Part shown: positions 1 through 12,671 of the stretch, in pieces | Layout of the letters: every line of letters begins with the position of its first letter | Position numbering within the stretch: position 1 is the first letter of the stretch | Assembly (NCBI GenBank): GCA_022419385.1 | Contig: JAJUBI010000007.1 | Span: 2,699,768-2,763,767, forward strand | Reading direction: 5' to 3' | Source: Paraconiothyrium sp. Pb-2020 | Lineage: Eukaryota > Ascomycota > Dothideomycetes > Pleosporales > Didymosphaeriaceae | Length of the DNA: 64,000 nucleotides | Notes under the pieces: generated by a model | Database searches by the model: none | What the model was told of the DNA's origin: nothing | What the model saw: only the letters and a program-made list of their open reading frames with translations | Made by a program: the position numbers and the translations under genes

Positions 1-959
1 ATCAGATTGGCGGGTTCGATGTGCTGCGTACTGTGTTTCCGCTTGTGATTGTGGGGAATTTGGGCCCGGGCCAAAAAGAGAAGGATAGAGCGGTTGCTAC
101 ACTTACAAAATGGGGTCATCAGAGAGGTATAACAGGGTTGTGCACGGCTTGGCTTAACGTATGAGACTAGAGTCAGCGCTTGCTTTGAAGCAACACTGAA
201 AGCATCCTCGCTGGCCACTACCTGACAGACTGTGGCTGGAGGTTCAAAACTACGCGCCTAGTAGCACACTCGCTCAACATGACGACCGTGTGCGTTTACT
301 TGCGGCCACCAATGCTCCGCTTCCTATACAAGTAGAATCGCCCCACGCTCTCAGTCACACGCAGCCGGAGCCGAAGCATCCGCCATCTTGTGGGGCAGGT
401 TTTCATCACGTAGATGCAAACAAGGAGGGCAGTACCTAGATTGCACGGGTGCAATTTGCGCAGCAAGGAGGCATTCGCACATCCCGTCCTACCTCAGCTT
501 CGAGACTAAGGATTCTCAACGTGGTGCCGGAAGTGGTCGTCAAAATTTTATACAACTAATATTAATTCAATTAGTACGTGAGCTTTAGCAGTTTGACATC
601 TCACTATGAGTGATGGGAAACGCAGCGATCGCGCGTGCCAGGGCAGGAAAGCGCGTCCAGGATGCTCAAAATTCAAGTGCCTCCCCGAGATGTTGAACAT
701 ACTGCATGAGCTATTACCCGGTAGTCGTCAACGCTGCCTCGCATATGTCCAGCTCGAAGATGACACAACAGTAGAAGTCCTCATTCATGATACGACAAGA
801 TTACTTTAAGACACTTAATATACGTCGCGACCACCAATCCGTCAAATCCTAGTACCACAAAATCGATCTCCACCGCTCTGAGGACTTAAAAGGACGACAT
901 CAAAGTACACATATTTCTTTTACAAAACACATCAAACAACAGAACATAGCAATACAAAA
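1..959. other. No gene recognised at left edge
   Basis: Only short unrelated open frames occur here, none with a recognisable domain, signal peptide or convincing splice structure. The right end of the stretch is probably the 3' flank of the minus-strand gene that follows. A gene entering from outside the window cannot be excluded. Confidence 0.5.
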
Positions 960-2719
960 TCACCCAAGTCGCCTCCTCTTCCCCCCACGCCTCTGTGAAG
1001 CCTGCATGTTCGCATAAAAGCCATCAACGCGCTGCCCTCCATTGCGTGTGACACGACGCGGTGCAGCGTTTGCTACAGGGTTTGCTGCTGCACCTATGAA
1101 CTCTTGAGCTGCTTCCTGAAGAAGCTGGAGCTGGGTACGTCTACGCCTGACAGGTCTGGGAGGTCGGGGTGGAAGATGAGGTGGACGGGGTCGTTTTACT
1201 GATCGAGGCCAAGGAAGTTGAGGAGGTGGAGGTGGAGGAGGTGGAAGTTGATCACCCCCGTCCTCTGCCTCTTCTCCCTCTTCCTCCTCTTCCTCCTCTT
1301 CTTCCTCTTCTTCCTCCTCTGTATCTTCCTCTTCTTCCTCCTCTGTCCCTTCCTCCTCTGCCTCTTCCTCCTCTGCCTCCCCTGTCTCTTCCCCTTCCCT
1401 TCTTGCCCTTCCCCTTCTTGCCCTTCCCCTTCTTGCCCTTCCCCTTCTTGCCCTTCCCCTTCTTGCCCTCCCCCTTCTTGCCCTTCCCCTTCTCCTTCTT
1501 CTCTGTCTCCTCCTCCTTCGTCAGGTTCTGGGTCCTGATCATCTTCTTCAGGGTCCTGGTCTTCCCCTTCTTCTTCAGGAACTTGATCCTCTTGTTCTAA
1601 TCTTTCAACTAGCTCTTCATTATACTCCAACTCATGTCCTTCGGGCCAATCATTGTTATCATAGTACCTACGCCCAATAGCATTCAATTCGGCATCCCAA
1701 TTGTGTCCCGGAACACCGAGGACATTGAGTGCATGTCTTACATCATCGTAAGTGAGCCACCTTCTCATATCGGTCGCGTCTGCGTGCAACCGGTTATCAA
1801 TCGCAGCTCTGAGGAAAAACAGCACGTGCAGAGTGCCACTCCCATCGCTCTCCTCATCAAGATAGTCTAGCATTGTTGGAGTCCAGTTGCCCTGGTCTGC
1901 TGGATCTAAATCCCCCATATTCATTGCGAGGAGGCGCAACGTCTCCAGCAACAACGGGTCCCAGAATATCATGTCTCCTCGATTTAGGTCCGGGTACAAC
2001 GTGGGTCCACGCTCTGGATCACCTGCCGGCGGAGGTAGAAATCTATCTCTGTTGAAGATGCCTTGGGACCAGAATGCATTGGCGTGCGGCAAGTTCCACT
2101 CGTGTGCGATTTCCCTCAGAACGCGCTCGATGCGAGCCCGGTAGATCTGACCGACGGGTTGGACAGGCTCGAACTCGTAACTAATGCCGTCATTGTAGGC
2201 CTGCATGCTGTTCACTGCGTTTCTGAGCTCCTCATTATCGATGCGATCAACCAAATCAACTGCACGCGTGTACCAGAAGACTCTCCCAAGGTGAGACATG
2301 TTCGAATTTGGGTTCGTATATGCCTGAGATTGCCTGTGGATCAAATGGAGGACTTCTTGCTGATCGATAAGGTCGAATCGTTCCACCATCGCGCTGCGCG
2401 CTCCCTGGCTCAAATTCCCGTCTTCTCGCACCTCTCTTCTCAGCGACACTCTTCGCCGTGGCGCCGATCGATACTCTTGCGCATTTTCCAAACCCTCGTC
2501 ACGCAGCCACTCGTCCTCACCAACGAAACTTTCACCATTGTAGACCCATTGGAATTCGTCTAAGATTCTTTGCCTTAAGATTTCGTACTGATCGTAATAA
2601 ACCAACAGAGTCTCTGTGGGATCTTCATTGTCGATATCACCCATCATCTGCGCCCAGAGGGCTTCCTCCCGCGCTCTCTCCGCGCTCGCTCTGGTAGGCC
2701 GTAACCTGTTTGCGGACAT
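960..2719 (-). CDS. Hypothetical acidic, repeat-rich protein; frame broken near 1397
   Basis: No family is recognised. The ATG is at 2719 (MSANRLRPTR). About 370 residues of ordinary globular-looking sequence follow, then an acidic tail (EEEGEDQDPEEDDQDPEPDE) that runs into GQEGE repeats. In the sequence as given, the frame turns into implausible Arg/Lys-rich sequence after the repeats and stops at 1196. In the neighbouring frame the same DNA reads as a long Glu run, a Pro run, then a basic C-terminus with SVKRPRPP and RRGGKRRRLG, ending at 960. One repeat unit has CCC (about 1397-1399, plus strand) where its neighbours have CCCC. A single missing base there accounts for the frame change. The composition (acidic tract plus short basic tail) suggests a nuclear or nucleic-acid-associated protein, which is inference only. 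It could be a real mutation or a homopolymer error. Confidence 0.7.
1396..1491. repeat. 15-bp tandem repeat in coding sequence
   Basis: The plus strand shows about six copies of a 15-bp unit containing TTCTTGCCCTTCCCC, spaced exactly 15 bp apart. On the minus strand each copy encodes Gly-Gln-Glu-Gly-Glu. One copy has C to T variation and the leftmost copy lacks one C, which shifts the frame of the host gene. Such arrays change length by slippage. Confidence 0.85.
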
Positions 2720-3353
2720 ACTTGAAAGACAAGCGTCAATACCAATAACTAGGACGTTGTGTACTGTCTATGTCACCGAATTTAAATCCAGGGTGGATGT
2801 TCATGATTCAAGTGACCGGCCGGCTCCCTTTGATGGCTTGGAGTATCGCGAACAAAGCCTTGCAACGGATTAGGTGAGGCGCGTGGCTTCTGAATATACA
2901 AAGACAGCAAATGTGAGTGCAATCATGCCTTTGTTTGCAGTATCTTGAGTGGCTGAAAGCCGTTATATGCTAAAGACGTATTTGTCGCCGTTCATTGTGA
3001 CGACCGGACATGCTGCCCCTTCGTACATGTCAAAGCTGTCTATCCGTCAGAACGAATGCTGAAAGATGTAGTCATCGTGATCATGAGGGAAGCTTGGTCG
3101 TATGACTGATGAAGATATTCATTATCGTATGTACTCATGCACCTTTCTGGATGCGGATAAAGAATCAAAATTGCATAATATGCCAAGCAGCGTAGGTCTG
3201 TACAATCCGGAGATCAAAAACTCCAGGGTTCCCGAGCGGTATAAGCAAAGGACTGTCCAAATGCAATCGAAGCACGCCGGTCTAGTGGTATGTCGCATGC
3301 GAAACAAAAACGCCAAACGCTATGATAGAGAAAAGAACATAATGCAGATACGC
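2720..3353. other. Intergenic region between two minus-strand genes
   Basis: It holds the promoter side of the acidic-protein gene and the 3' flank of the next minus-strand gene. The open frames are short and unconvincing, and I see no domain or RNA gene. Confidence 0.5.
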
Positions 3354-4719
3354 TCAGGAGGAATGAGATCGGAATAGCATTTTAAGACCAGAGGGTTCCT
3401 TCTTCTTGGTCTTTTCCTTGTCGGTCTTGCTGCGGGTTGTGGATGAGGATTTCGCGGTCTTCGTGGTTTTGGTGGTCTTTGTCGTCGCCTCGCTGCGGAC
3501 GCTTTTTGCTTTGTGGGATTTCGAGCGATGCTCGCCATCCTTCCTCGAGCGTGCACTACGTCGAGATTTGATGTCATCCTCGTCTAAGACTCCTTCAGCA
3601 GCAAGGTGTCGTGTCGCGCCGGGTGTGATGAATTCACCGTCAACGGAAGTGCCGGCGCTTTCGGCTTCGACGTCTGCGATGCCGCGACGCCAGACTTCGA
3701 TGCGGCTCAGCTCTGGGGGCTCCAACTCGTCCAGCATCAGTGGCTCTTCCCTTGGGCCCGTATCCATAGCCATAGCCATAGGCTCACCCTGCTCCTCTTT
3801 CTGCGCTTGCAACTTCTTGACAATTTTATAGCCACCAAGCGCAACGATGGTGACACCAACCGCGACGCCTCCAGCGATCATAAATTGGGGACTCGCGAGT
3901 AGAGCTACGACAGCAGGGAAACTCTTCGCGAGTATGGGGAGGACGCTAGGTCCCATCTTCTTTAACATGGTGCTGATCTCGCCAAGCGTAAGCGCAACCG
4001 CGGCAAGCGCATCCGGGTTCTTTTGTAGGTTTTCAATCATTGAGGTGACAGAATACTGGAGACAATTCGCCTCATCGAGGAGCATAGTGATCTTTGAAGC
4101 CTTCTCGCGCAGCTCCCCCTCCTCGTAGCGTTTGTCTGGCAGGGGAGGTGGGATGTCTCCATAGCAAAGATCCATGTCAACGCCCGAATCAGATTTACGT
4201 CGCGAAGGATCCGAGCGCTTCACGGAAATAGCTGCTTCGGTATGCCGCCTGGCGAGCTCCATCTTGTGGCCGTCCTGGGCCGCGCCTGCCAGATCATCCT
4301 CGAAGCGGTGGCGGTTGCGGCGGGGCGTGAAGTCGTCGTTGGCATAGAAGCTATCTGTGTAGCCACGCTCTAGCGGGGGCCGCGAAGGCCGGCGCGACTT
4401 AGACCGGTGCGTGTCAGCTTTGGAGTGCTTGGAGCGGTGCGAAGAGGCGCGCGAGCGGGTGTCGTCGTCGACCAGGCGGACCGACTTCATGCCCTCGCGG
4501 AGCTTCTTCTCTTGCAGGGCGGCATTGCGCTCGGCCTGGATCTCAGCCTTGCGCTCGCGGTAGGCCGACTTGGCCTCCTTGAAGACGTTGATGATGTGCT
4601 TGGACTGGGCAGGCGGTCAGTGGATATGCGGGGAGCTAGTCGGGGATGGAGGGACCACTTACGCTACTGACAACCTTGCCCGACCGATTGATGACGGTGA
4701 TGGTCTCTCCTACGCCCAT
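3354..4719 (-). CDS. Conserved-looking hypothetical protein with central membrane segments
   Basis: Two exons on the minus strand: 4663-4719 and 3354-4604, with a 58-nt intron (GTAAGT donor, CAG acceptor, phase 0). The product is 435 aa. It starts MGVGETITVINRSGKVV, followed by a Lys/Glu/Ala-rich helical stretch with coiled-coil character. An Arg/Ser/His-rich disordered part comes next, then a helical region around LLDEANCLQYSVTSMIENLQ. The hydrophobic segments AVVALLA and MIAGGVAVGVTIVALGGYKI could form a membrane hairpin. The C-terminal third is Lys/Ser/Thr-rich and ends FRSHSS. The splice join is well supported because the short first exon reads directly into the second. No function is assigned. 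A membrane-associated scaffold is only a guess. Confidence 0.72.
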
Positions 4720-6995
4720 GGTGGGAGTCGCAGAAGCGGGCGCAGTGCAGTGCAGCGCGTGTAATGTGCAGTGGAACGTTCGACAGCGGACACTGCAGCG
4801 TAATTACTTGGTCGGAGGCGGTCAGGAAGTATCAGTGCTCAGACACCGCTCGTCGGGAGCTCCACCACGCTTTATCCACTTCCCTGAGACACCCGTGCTA
4901 GGGTCTCTATTTAAGACGTCGGAGTCAGTAATTGCACGGCGGAAGGGCCCTGGTGCTGGCGTCACGAGTGAGGCGGTTGCAGGAATCAGAGCAGGCCAGT
5001 CATGCCCCGCTATCCAAGTGCAAGCCGCGGGAGTCGGGGTTCGCGGGCCTCAGTGTGCTCTAGCAGACGATGAATGGGTAGCCGGCAGACGCTGCGCTGT
5101 GACGCGGAGGCGGCCTGCGCTGGCATTCGTGGATTGCCATGAAAGAGGCGGCGGAAGGAGGGCAGAGACAGGTTGGCAGGCGTGGCGCCTTGTAACTCGA
5201 CATGGAGAAGTGGCTAGCAGTAGCGGCTGTTTATGCGGCCAGCGTATCGCGGTGCACGTCTGGCGCCTAGCATCAACGCCATTGGCGGCCCGCCTTCGCA
5301 GCCATGGGACGCGCTCTCATCCTGCATCGCTTGGGAACGTGTCGCAGGTGCGAGTGGAGGAGTGCTGTGACCGAGTGCATGCTCGACGCGTCCCGAAGCC
5401 GCGCAAAAGGAACGCGCCTGCATGCAATCATCCTGCCATTGCTGCCCAAGTACCGATACAACCGCTCATCAATGGCTACGTCGTCTGCCGCTGACATGAT
5501 CGGCCCCAGGGAAGGATCCAGCTACCGGAAAAGCCCTCCACCACTGCATGCGCCACCAGATGTGGCGGTGCGCCGTCCGCAGAATCGATTCCAGACCGCC
5601 GTCACCACCTTGACAAGGCGCTGGGTTTCGCGGGGTAGACGGAGACATGGACGTTTCCAGTGGCGACTTGCATAGAAATCCTGCCTGGCAGTTGTGGGGT
5701 GCCATCGACGCGCATTGGGGAGCGTCGGTCGTTCTGTCGGTGTTTTTTTCGCCTCTGCAAAAGCGTGACTGGTGTTGGCTTGTCTCTGCTGGACGGTTGG
5801 GCGTAGGTGTGAGCAACTTCATATCCAACGCCCCTCAACAGGTGCATAGACGAGCAATCGGAAGGCTCCTCGGGACGCCGAGTTGATCACCGCCCGAAAC
5901 GGAAGACATATGCGGCGCAATGCATGGTCGACGCACATCCACAGTGAGCCGCATCATCCTGTGACATGACGGTCGCTGGGCGAAGAGCGGAAGGGTCCCA
6001 TAAATTGACTTGAGGTTCTTGCGAATCGTGCAACGCGAATGATGACAGTTGATGAAATACTCGTGAGACTTTGCAGTCTACCGGGCCCAAGACTTGTACA
6101 AGAAACACAGCCATAGAGAAGCAGAAGCAATCCTCTCCCACGTCCGCTTTGGAGCAGGAGCAACCCGCGCAAGGGGAAACCACCGCTCGCGTGCGGCAAG
6201 AAGGGCCCGGTGCAAGCACATAACGCCGTCTCGGTTTGCTGTGCCGTCTGCGAGACAAGCACACAGCGAACAGAGACAAATGCGTGACATGAGTCTCGGT
6301 ACATAAATCTTCATATACGAGACGCGCATTCCGGTATGCAACTTCGGAGCGTGTCAACAGCAGATCGCGCCACCCGAAGTCGCGAGCTCGCCATCGTAGA
6401 TTCGGTGACGGCCAAGGTTAATCCGGAGCGGTCAGAGTCATGCTCGGGCTGCAGCAGGGATCGCTTTCGAAAGCCATCCACGAGACATCAGCCTCCAATC
6501 CTCAGATATCCTCTCCTTCCTCGCAGTCTACCTTCCATCATGTCGACGAGCATGACAACGCAAGCTATGACCATTCAGACTGCGCCGTAACACATCTCAT
6601 CCGTGTCAATGGCAGACGGTCAGCGTCCACATTCCCAGTCCATCTCTTGTCAGCGTGCAGCAGTTCCAGCAGAAACATGTGTCCTTTTTCGAATTCCATA
6701 ACCTCGCAGGAGATTTTGTCTGGGGTGAGAGGTGCACCGAACCAAGGTATGTGCGCTGTCATCCTACCCAAGGCTTTCCCCCGATTCCGTTGAGAAGCAC
6801 CCGGTTCAGTCGCGCTCGACACAAGATCCCTGGACGCACCACGCCCGTGGCATACGGCAGTTTGATATGTGAGGCGGTTTGATTATCAGCGCCCAGGGTC
6901 CAGGCAGGTTGTCAGGAGGATCAATGAAGCCCCCACTACGGTACGGACATCGGCCCGCTATACTAGCGGGGCTTTCAGGGCTTCGGCGCACGACG
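4720..6995. other. Divergent intergenic region, GC-rich
   Basis: This 2.3-kb stretch separates a minus-strand gene from the plus-strand Dug2 gene, so it should carry both promoters. Several open frames of 100-280 codons exist on both strands. They overlap one another, are rich in Arg, Cys and Trp, and show no domain, consistent with chance frames in GC-rich DNA. I see no RNA gene or mobile element. Confidence 0.5.
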
Positions 6996-9900
6996 ATGTC
7001 ATTTCCCACGACGCGACGCGACAATGTGCTGGCCCGTATGCAGGCTAACCTCTCCATGGCAGAGCTCCCCCAGCATGACGCCGCAATGGACACAAACGGC
7101 CACCCCAAGGCCACGCCGAATGACGGCCGGACGCCCACCCTCGTCCATCGCATGAAGCATGACAAGTCGATCCTCGCCCTCGCCGTCTCGTCGCAATACA
7201 TCTTCGCCGGCACACAGGGAGGGGAGATACTAGTACGTCGAGTGTGACATGTAACCACGGCAATTGGGCTGAACCTTGCAGGTATTTGGCCTCGACACGT
7301 ACGAATTGCGCAGGACTATTGAAGCTCACAGAGGAAGTGTGCTTAGCCTGACCTTGTCGCAAGACAAAACCCTGCTATTCTCCAGCGCGACAGATCCGAT
7401 CGTCAATGTGAGTAGGAAACTACCCTCAGTCGGCAGCCATGGAAGCTGACATCGCAGGTCTGGTGTACATCAGGCTTCGACCGTCTGTACGCACTCTGGT
7501 CGCCCTACGACGTGGGCGACATTTTCTGCGTGGTCTACTCTTCCTACCACAAAACCCTCTATCTCGGAGCCCAAAACACCAGCATACAGGTATGTTATGC
7601 ATGTACGGAATGTCGATCCAGCTAACGAGCCAAGTGGTACGATCTGAAGGAAAAGGACCTCCGTCCGCAGCCCAACCCGGCTTCGCACCCTTCCGAGCGC
7701 AAGAACCGCTTCTTCGATTCCACTGGCCCGGGCGGAGTCTCGACCCCCAGACCACAAGCCGCGGATATCAGCTTGAGGGATGCTGTGGGAGGGCAATATC
7801 TGGAGATTGACAGGCAGGATGTGCACCAGTTCGCACACTACGGTTACGTCAACTGCATGCTCCTGGGTAAAGGCATAATTCCCGAGGCTCCTTCTGAGGA
7901 GGTACTAGTGTCGGGCGGTGGAGATGGCCGAATAATCTTATGGAGGATAGACGCGGCCAACGGCGGCGCCATTTCAAGTCTTCACACGCTGGAGGACGGC
8001 CGGGAAGAAGGAGAGTCCATACTTTCCCTTGCTCGAGATGGTTCGTTTCTCTACAGTGGACGATTTGATGGCGAGGTCAATGTTTGGGATCTGGAAACGA
8101 GGCAGCTCGTCAGAAGCCTCCAGGCCGCTACAGGAGACGTCCTCACCCTCACTCTGGGCGGTGGTCATCTTTTTGCGGGCGGAGTATCTGGACTTGTGCA
8201 GGTAAAGACTTTCTATTTATACCACCACACATCTGGGCTAACGACCGCAGAAATACAACCAGCATTACGAAACGATATCGACTTTCAAAGCGCACGAGGG
8301 CTTGATATTAGCATCCACGTTCACAAACTACAACTTCAAGCCGACGTTTGTGACTGGTGGTAACGACAACACCATTGTCATATGGGAAGTTCCTGACTGC
8401 GAAGGCCGCGTATCTGACGCCAAAAGGAGCAATAACGGTAAGCGTTCGATCGACCTTTCCGCAACTTCACATCATCACTAACCAATATTCAGACCTCATG
8501 GTGGAATCGCTTAACCAGTTCATCTCATTCAAGACCGTATCCTCCTTGCCGAAGTACCGTGCAGATTGTCGGCGCGGCGCATCGTATCTTCGTTCCGTCT
8601 TCCAAAATTTTGGGGCAGCTACTGAGATGCTTAACACAAGCGAACCTTATAACCCAATCGTTTTCGCGAAGTTCAGAGGCAATCCTGCCTCGGCAGCTTC
8701 AAGGAAAAAGATCCTTTTCTATGGCCACTACGATGTCATCGCTGCCGAGAACGAGCAGGCTAAATGGAAGCATGACCCTTTCATATTGACAGGAGAGGGT
8801 GGATATCTCTATGGTCGCGGCATTTCCGACAACAAAGGCCCGATCATGGCTGCTATCTATGCAGCTCACGAACTCGCCAATGAGCAGAGTTTGGGCTCCG
8901 ACATCATCTTTCTGATAGAAGGCGAAGAAGAAAGTGGCTCGCGCGGCTTCGCGCAGGCCGTCAAGGCAAAGAAGGAGCTCATTGGTGATGTAGATTGGAT
9001 TTTGTTGGCAAACAGCTACTGGCTGGACGATCACGTACCCTGTCTCACTTACGGCCTGCGAGGTGTCATCCACGCAACTGTCCAGATCGAGAGCAAACAT
9101 CCCGATCTGCATAGTGGTGTCGATGGAAGCGCATTGCTGGATGAGCCCTTGAAGGACCTTGTCATGCTTCTGTCAAAGCTGACTGGCTCACACGGTAAAG
9201 TCCAGATCCCGGGTTTCTACGATCCGATTTTACCTCTTGCAGAAGATGAAGAGAAACTGTATTCCGAGATCACCGCCACGCTTCTCCGCGGCAATCCAGA
9301 CCTGGGCGATCCCAACGAGCTGGCTCATTCATTAATGCGCAGGTGGCGTGAAGCATCGCTCACCATTCATCGCTTCCAGACCTCAGGGCCAGACAACTCC
9401 ACCATAATCCCGCGACTGGCCAAGGCGTCGTTGTCTCTCCGACTGGTGCCCAACCAAGAAGCCTCAGAAGTCGCGCGCTCACTCCAAGATTTCCTCCAGT
9501 CCGAGTTCTCCCATCTCGATTCTAAAAATTCCCTCAAAGTGACGATCGACCACCAAGCTGAGCCTTGGCTTGGCGACTACCAATCACCCATCTACCAAAC
9601 GCTTGAGTCTGCTATCATGTCCGTCTGGGGCCCCACCCTCGGCCGACGACGTAGCTCGGTGCACGCACTCAAGCAAAACCTTGACTACTTCAGATCCAAT
9701 CCTAATACCGCCTCGTCTGACACCCGGCCTAGCCCAACGACGTCGAACACACTGGCCAACGGCTCAGGCGAGCCAGACGAAAAGGGATTCGTAGCACAGA
9801 AACCCCTGTACATCAGGGAAGGAGGAAGTATTCCTAGCATCAGGTTCTTGGAGAAAGAGTTCGATGCCCCGGCAGCACATCTGCCGTGCGGACAGGCGAG

Positions 9901-10000
9901 TGATAGCGCGCACTTGGATAACGAGCGCTTGCGCCTTGTGAACCTGTATAACAGCAAAAAGATCTTCAAAAAGGTGTTTAGTGAGTTGCCGTTGAGATAG
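6996..10000 (+). CDS. DUG2: Dug2: WD40-M20 peptidase subunit of the glutathione degradosome
   Basis: Six exons: 6996-7232, 7282-7407, 7458-7589, 7635-8201, 8251-8437 and 8493-10000, with 45-55 nt introns. The product is about 918 aa. Residues 1 to about 410 form WD40-type repeats (for example GNDNTIVIWEV). From about 420 there is an M20-family metallopeptidase. FYGHYDVIAA supplies the His ligand, GRGISDNKGP the bridging Asp, IEGEEESGS the catalytic Glu pair, and DLHSGVDG the conserved His of the lid domain. GGSIPSIRF and GQASDSAHLDNERL near the end supply the last ligand His. This domain pair in this order is the hallmark of fungal Dug2, which with Dug3 cleaves glutathione in the cytosol as an alternative to gamma-glutamyl transpeptidase. 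The start is uncertain: in-frame ATGs lie at 6924, 6996, 7038 and 7056. Confidence 0.92.
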
Positions 10001-10209
10001 ATTGGGTCGGGATGGTTAGATGTATTTGGCGTTTTGTCTGGGGAATAGAACAGGTGTATCAGGGATAGATACCCAGAACGAAATGCATTTGACTACTTCT
10101 CATTGCTGTTCTTACTTCTCAAAATCCTGTTTTTCGACATGTATACCCATAGTTAGTATCCCATGTGGCCACTAACGCAGCACCTCCGAGTCGATCTCGG
10201 CTCTTCCCT

Positions 10210-12259
10210 CTACCGCAAACCCTGCTCCTCCATCACCAATGCCCGCGCAACGGCCTTTCTCCTCGCCACCACCTCGGCTCGAAGACGCTCCTGCTGTATC
10301 GAGGCCCTTAGCTTCGCCTCTGCCTCTTCCAACTCCAACTTCCGAAGCATCACTTCGGCGCTCTCGCGTGGCGGGTGTGGAGGCGGATGTTGTGGTGATT
10401 GTAAGGGTCGTGGGTAAGGGTGCGGGGAAATGGGGGAAGGGGGAGGATGCTGGCGCGTGTTCGGAGGGAGTGGGGGAGGTACGTGTGGTATGCGGGCGAG
10501 TCCGTATGATCGGGGAGCGTACTGCTGGGGGGATATCGGTGTGTAAGGCCCTGCGTGTCGGGCATTTGCGGGGATGATGGGGAAGGACCCTGTGTGTGCT
10601 GAGAGTTGTGCGTATGCTTGTTGACGTGCTGCTTGGTGCTGCATGTAAGCCAGTTGCTGTGGGTGAAGTGGTCTTTGTGGTTGGTGTGCCGTGGGGCTTT
10701 GGAATTGTACAGCAGGTGGGTGCTGGAGAGCAGTCTGCGGTGGAGATCTGAATAGGGGGCTTGGAAGTCGACCGCTACCCTGAGGGGACGGTTTCTCCTC
10801 AAAGGGATAATTAGAGGTAGCGGAAGCGACCTGGGGAACAGAAGGCCGCGCGCTGTGAGGTATGCGAGCGGCTTGCACGTCTACGACGAGCTTCTTGTAG
10901 GCCCTTTCCCCGGTCTTCCTTCGCTCCTCTAGGGCTCTTGAATATTCAGTCTCCAGATCCATTCTAGAGCTCTTTGTGCGGGCTGGTTCCAGGGAAGGTG
11001 TCTGCGGGGTGAGTGCTTCCATGCTGGATTTTTGCGATGGGGCGTGCTGAGCATCATTCTTCTTTGCCCCTGTACAGATAATGTCTCCCTCGTGCTCTTC
11101 TTTCTGTCGTCGATAAGCAGTCTCTGATACATTCGTGACAAACTTGATCTTCGTAATGGCATCGGGATTTCCTGGGTTGCTTCCTTCATCCAAATGGTTC
11201 TCAGACCCTGGTTTTGGCCCCACATCAACCGGTTCATGTTGTAACCGTCGAATCTTAGACGATCTTAATTGTCGAGAAGACGCGAGTGTGGTTAATGAGG
11301 GCGGGGTGGGAAGAGCCCCGTAATACGGATACTGTACAATATTCTTCGGGCCTTTACCTAGCGTACTATGAGACGGCCCCGATCGAGTAACCTGTTGCAA
11401 GCTGGGGTTATGGAGCAAACTGATCGTTCCACCATCAGGTTCGGTATCTTGATCGCTGTCGTACTCCAAGCGCCTCCGTTTATGAGAGGGCTGTTTCTGC
11501 TCCTCTGTTTCAACGCTTGAGCCCCGTCTCTCTGCAGACGGCTTCATTTTACCTTCCATACTCTTCTGACTTCCAGATGTCTCTTGATACTCTTCGTGGG
11601 CTTCGTCACTCAAGTCTACTTTGCCATCCACTTTCTGCCTTGATGTATCTTCAAAGACCGCCACCGCAGATTCAATGTCCACGACTTGCACACCTAGTCT
11701 ATTAGTGCTAGGATCTCCCCTGATTCTTGCTCCGAACGCCACCTCCAGATACCACACTGCCCTCTCTTTTTCGCCGATAGTCAGCTCACTTAGACGCAAT
11801 AGTGACTTTAGGAGCGGTACGGGCCATGCCTCAGGGAAGTAACGGTCGGTGGGCGGGCATAGCGGTGGTACTAAGCCAATAGAGGGTGTTGAGGACGGAA
11901 GATGCCAGTTGGCATGTATGGAACTTACTGTGAGGACTGCGTCGAAGGCAGGGGAAGATTCCATGTATGTTTGCAAATGTTGGCTCAAAATATTGAGGTT
12001 GTATGCCCACGTAAGTGTGGTCGTGGCTACGCATGTCTTCTGCTTGGTGTTGCTTATTCACATCGAGCCCTTGTTGTAAGAGAAGTTTGCCCCAAGTGAT
12101 ATATACAAAGACAGTGGCTTGATCTTGTGCGCCTTCAAGCACTAGGGCAGTGTAGACGTTCTTTGTTCGTGCTAGATACACCCTCTGGTGGCCCTTTATC
12201 ATGATATCCATCACGGGCTTGGGAAGATCATGCGCGGCAGTTTTCGCTCGTATACGCAT
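10210..12259 (-). CDS. Hypothetical protein with P/Q-rich and coiled-coil C-terminus
   Basis: Two exons: 12107-12259 and 10210-12039, with a 67-nt intron (GTATAT donor, GCAG acceptor, phase 0). The product is 660 aa. The join gives a continuous N-terminal domain (KGHQRVYLARTKNVYTALVL, then LTWAYNLNILSQHLQTYMES). Ordered sequence continues to about residue 190 (TDRYFPEAWPVPLLKSLLRL). The middle is Ser/Glu/Lys-rich and disordered. About residues 480-600 are rich in Pro, Gln, His and Tyr. The last 60 residues form a charged helix (LRKLELEEAEAKLRASIQQE) that should be a coiled coil. A nuclear regulatory role would fit the composition, but I recognise no family. A GTAAGT-like sequence near 11930 (minus strand) is not used, because removing it would break the frame. 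Confidence 0.72.
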
Positions 12260-12671
12260 AGCCGACTCTGATTGTCCAATGTGCTCTTGTTACGCACAAG
12301 CGTCCTTGATGACTGATCTTCGCTCCGGAAACAGCTTTCTGTTCATACCCTGCAGGCATGAAACATTCTCTGAGCAAGCCTTAGAGTCGCCCTGTTGCTG
12401 GCTTCCTTGACCTCGCGTCTTTAATCCAACAATATCGCCGATTTAAAATGGTTAGCCTTCTCTTTCACAACGGTCTCCTCAGCGACTGTTGCCATTGAGG
12501 TGAGCTCAAGTGACATTCCCCACATTCCCAAGAGGTTTGTCATTATCTTCGTGGCTCATAATCATCTGCGTTCCTTTCCTTAGTATGGTTGCGATCCTCG
12601 AAAAAAACCGAGTTATATTTCGATCTATCGCATTGCGCTGAGGTTTGGGGACTAAAACTGACGTCTCATTA
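12260..12671. other. Intergenic; possible extra tail of HET gene
   Basis: A minus-strand frame from about 12730 to 12506 overlaps the end of the HET gene in a different frame and could be an alternative C-terminus if a second frameshift exists. Otherwise I see nothing here. Confidence 0.35.

Noticed and set aside
4646..5494. 282-codon plus-strand open frame
   Set aside because: It begins inside the first intron of the minus-strand gene, is rich in Arg/Cys/Trp, has no domain and overlaps other frames of similar quality. It is most likely a chance frame in GC-rich DNA.
5887..6357. 156-codon minus-strand open frame
   Set aside because: It is Cys/Ser/His-rich with no domain and several competing frames overlap it. 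It looks like noise.
11880..11940. GTAAGT...TTAG intron-like sequence in the 660-aa gene (minus strand)
   Set aside because: Its removal (58 nt) shifts the frame and leads quickly to a stop, while reading through keeps a continuous plausible protein.
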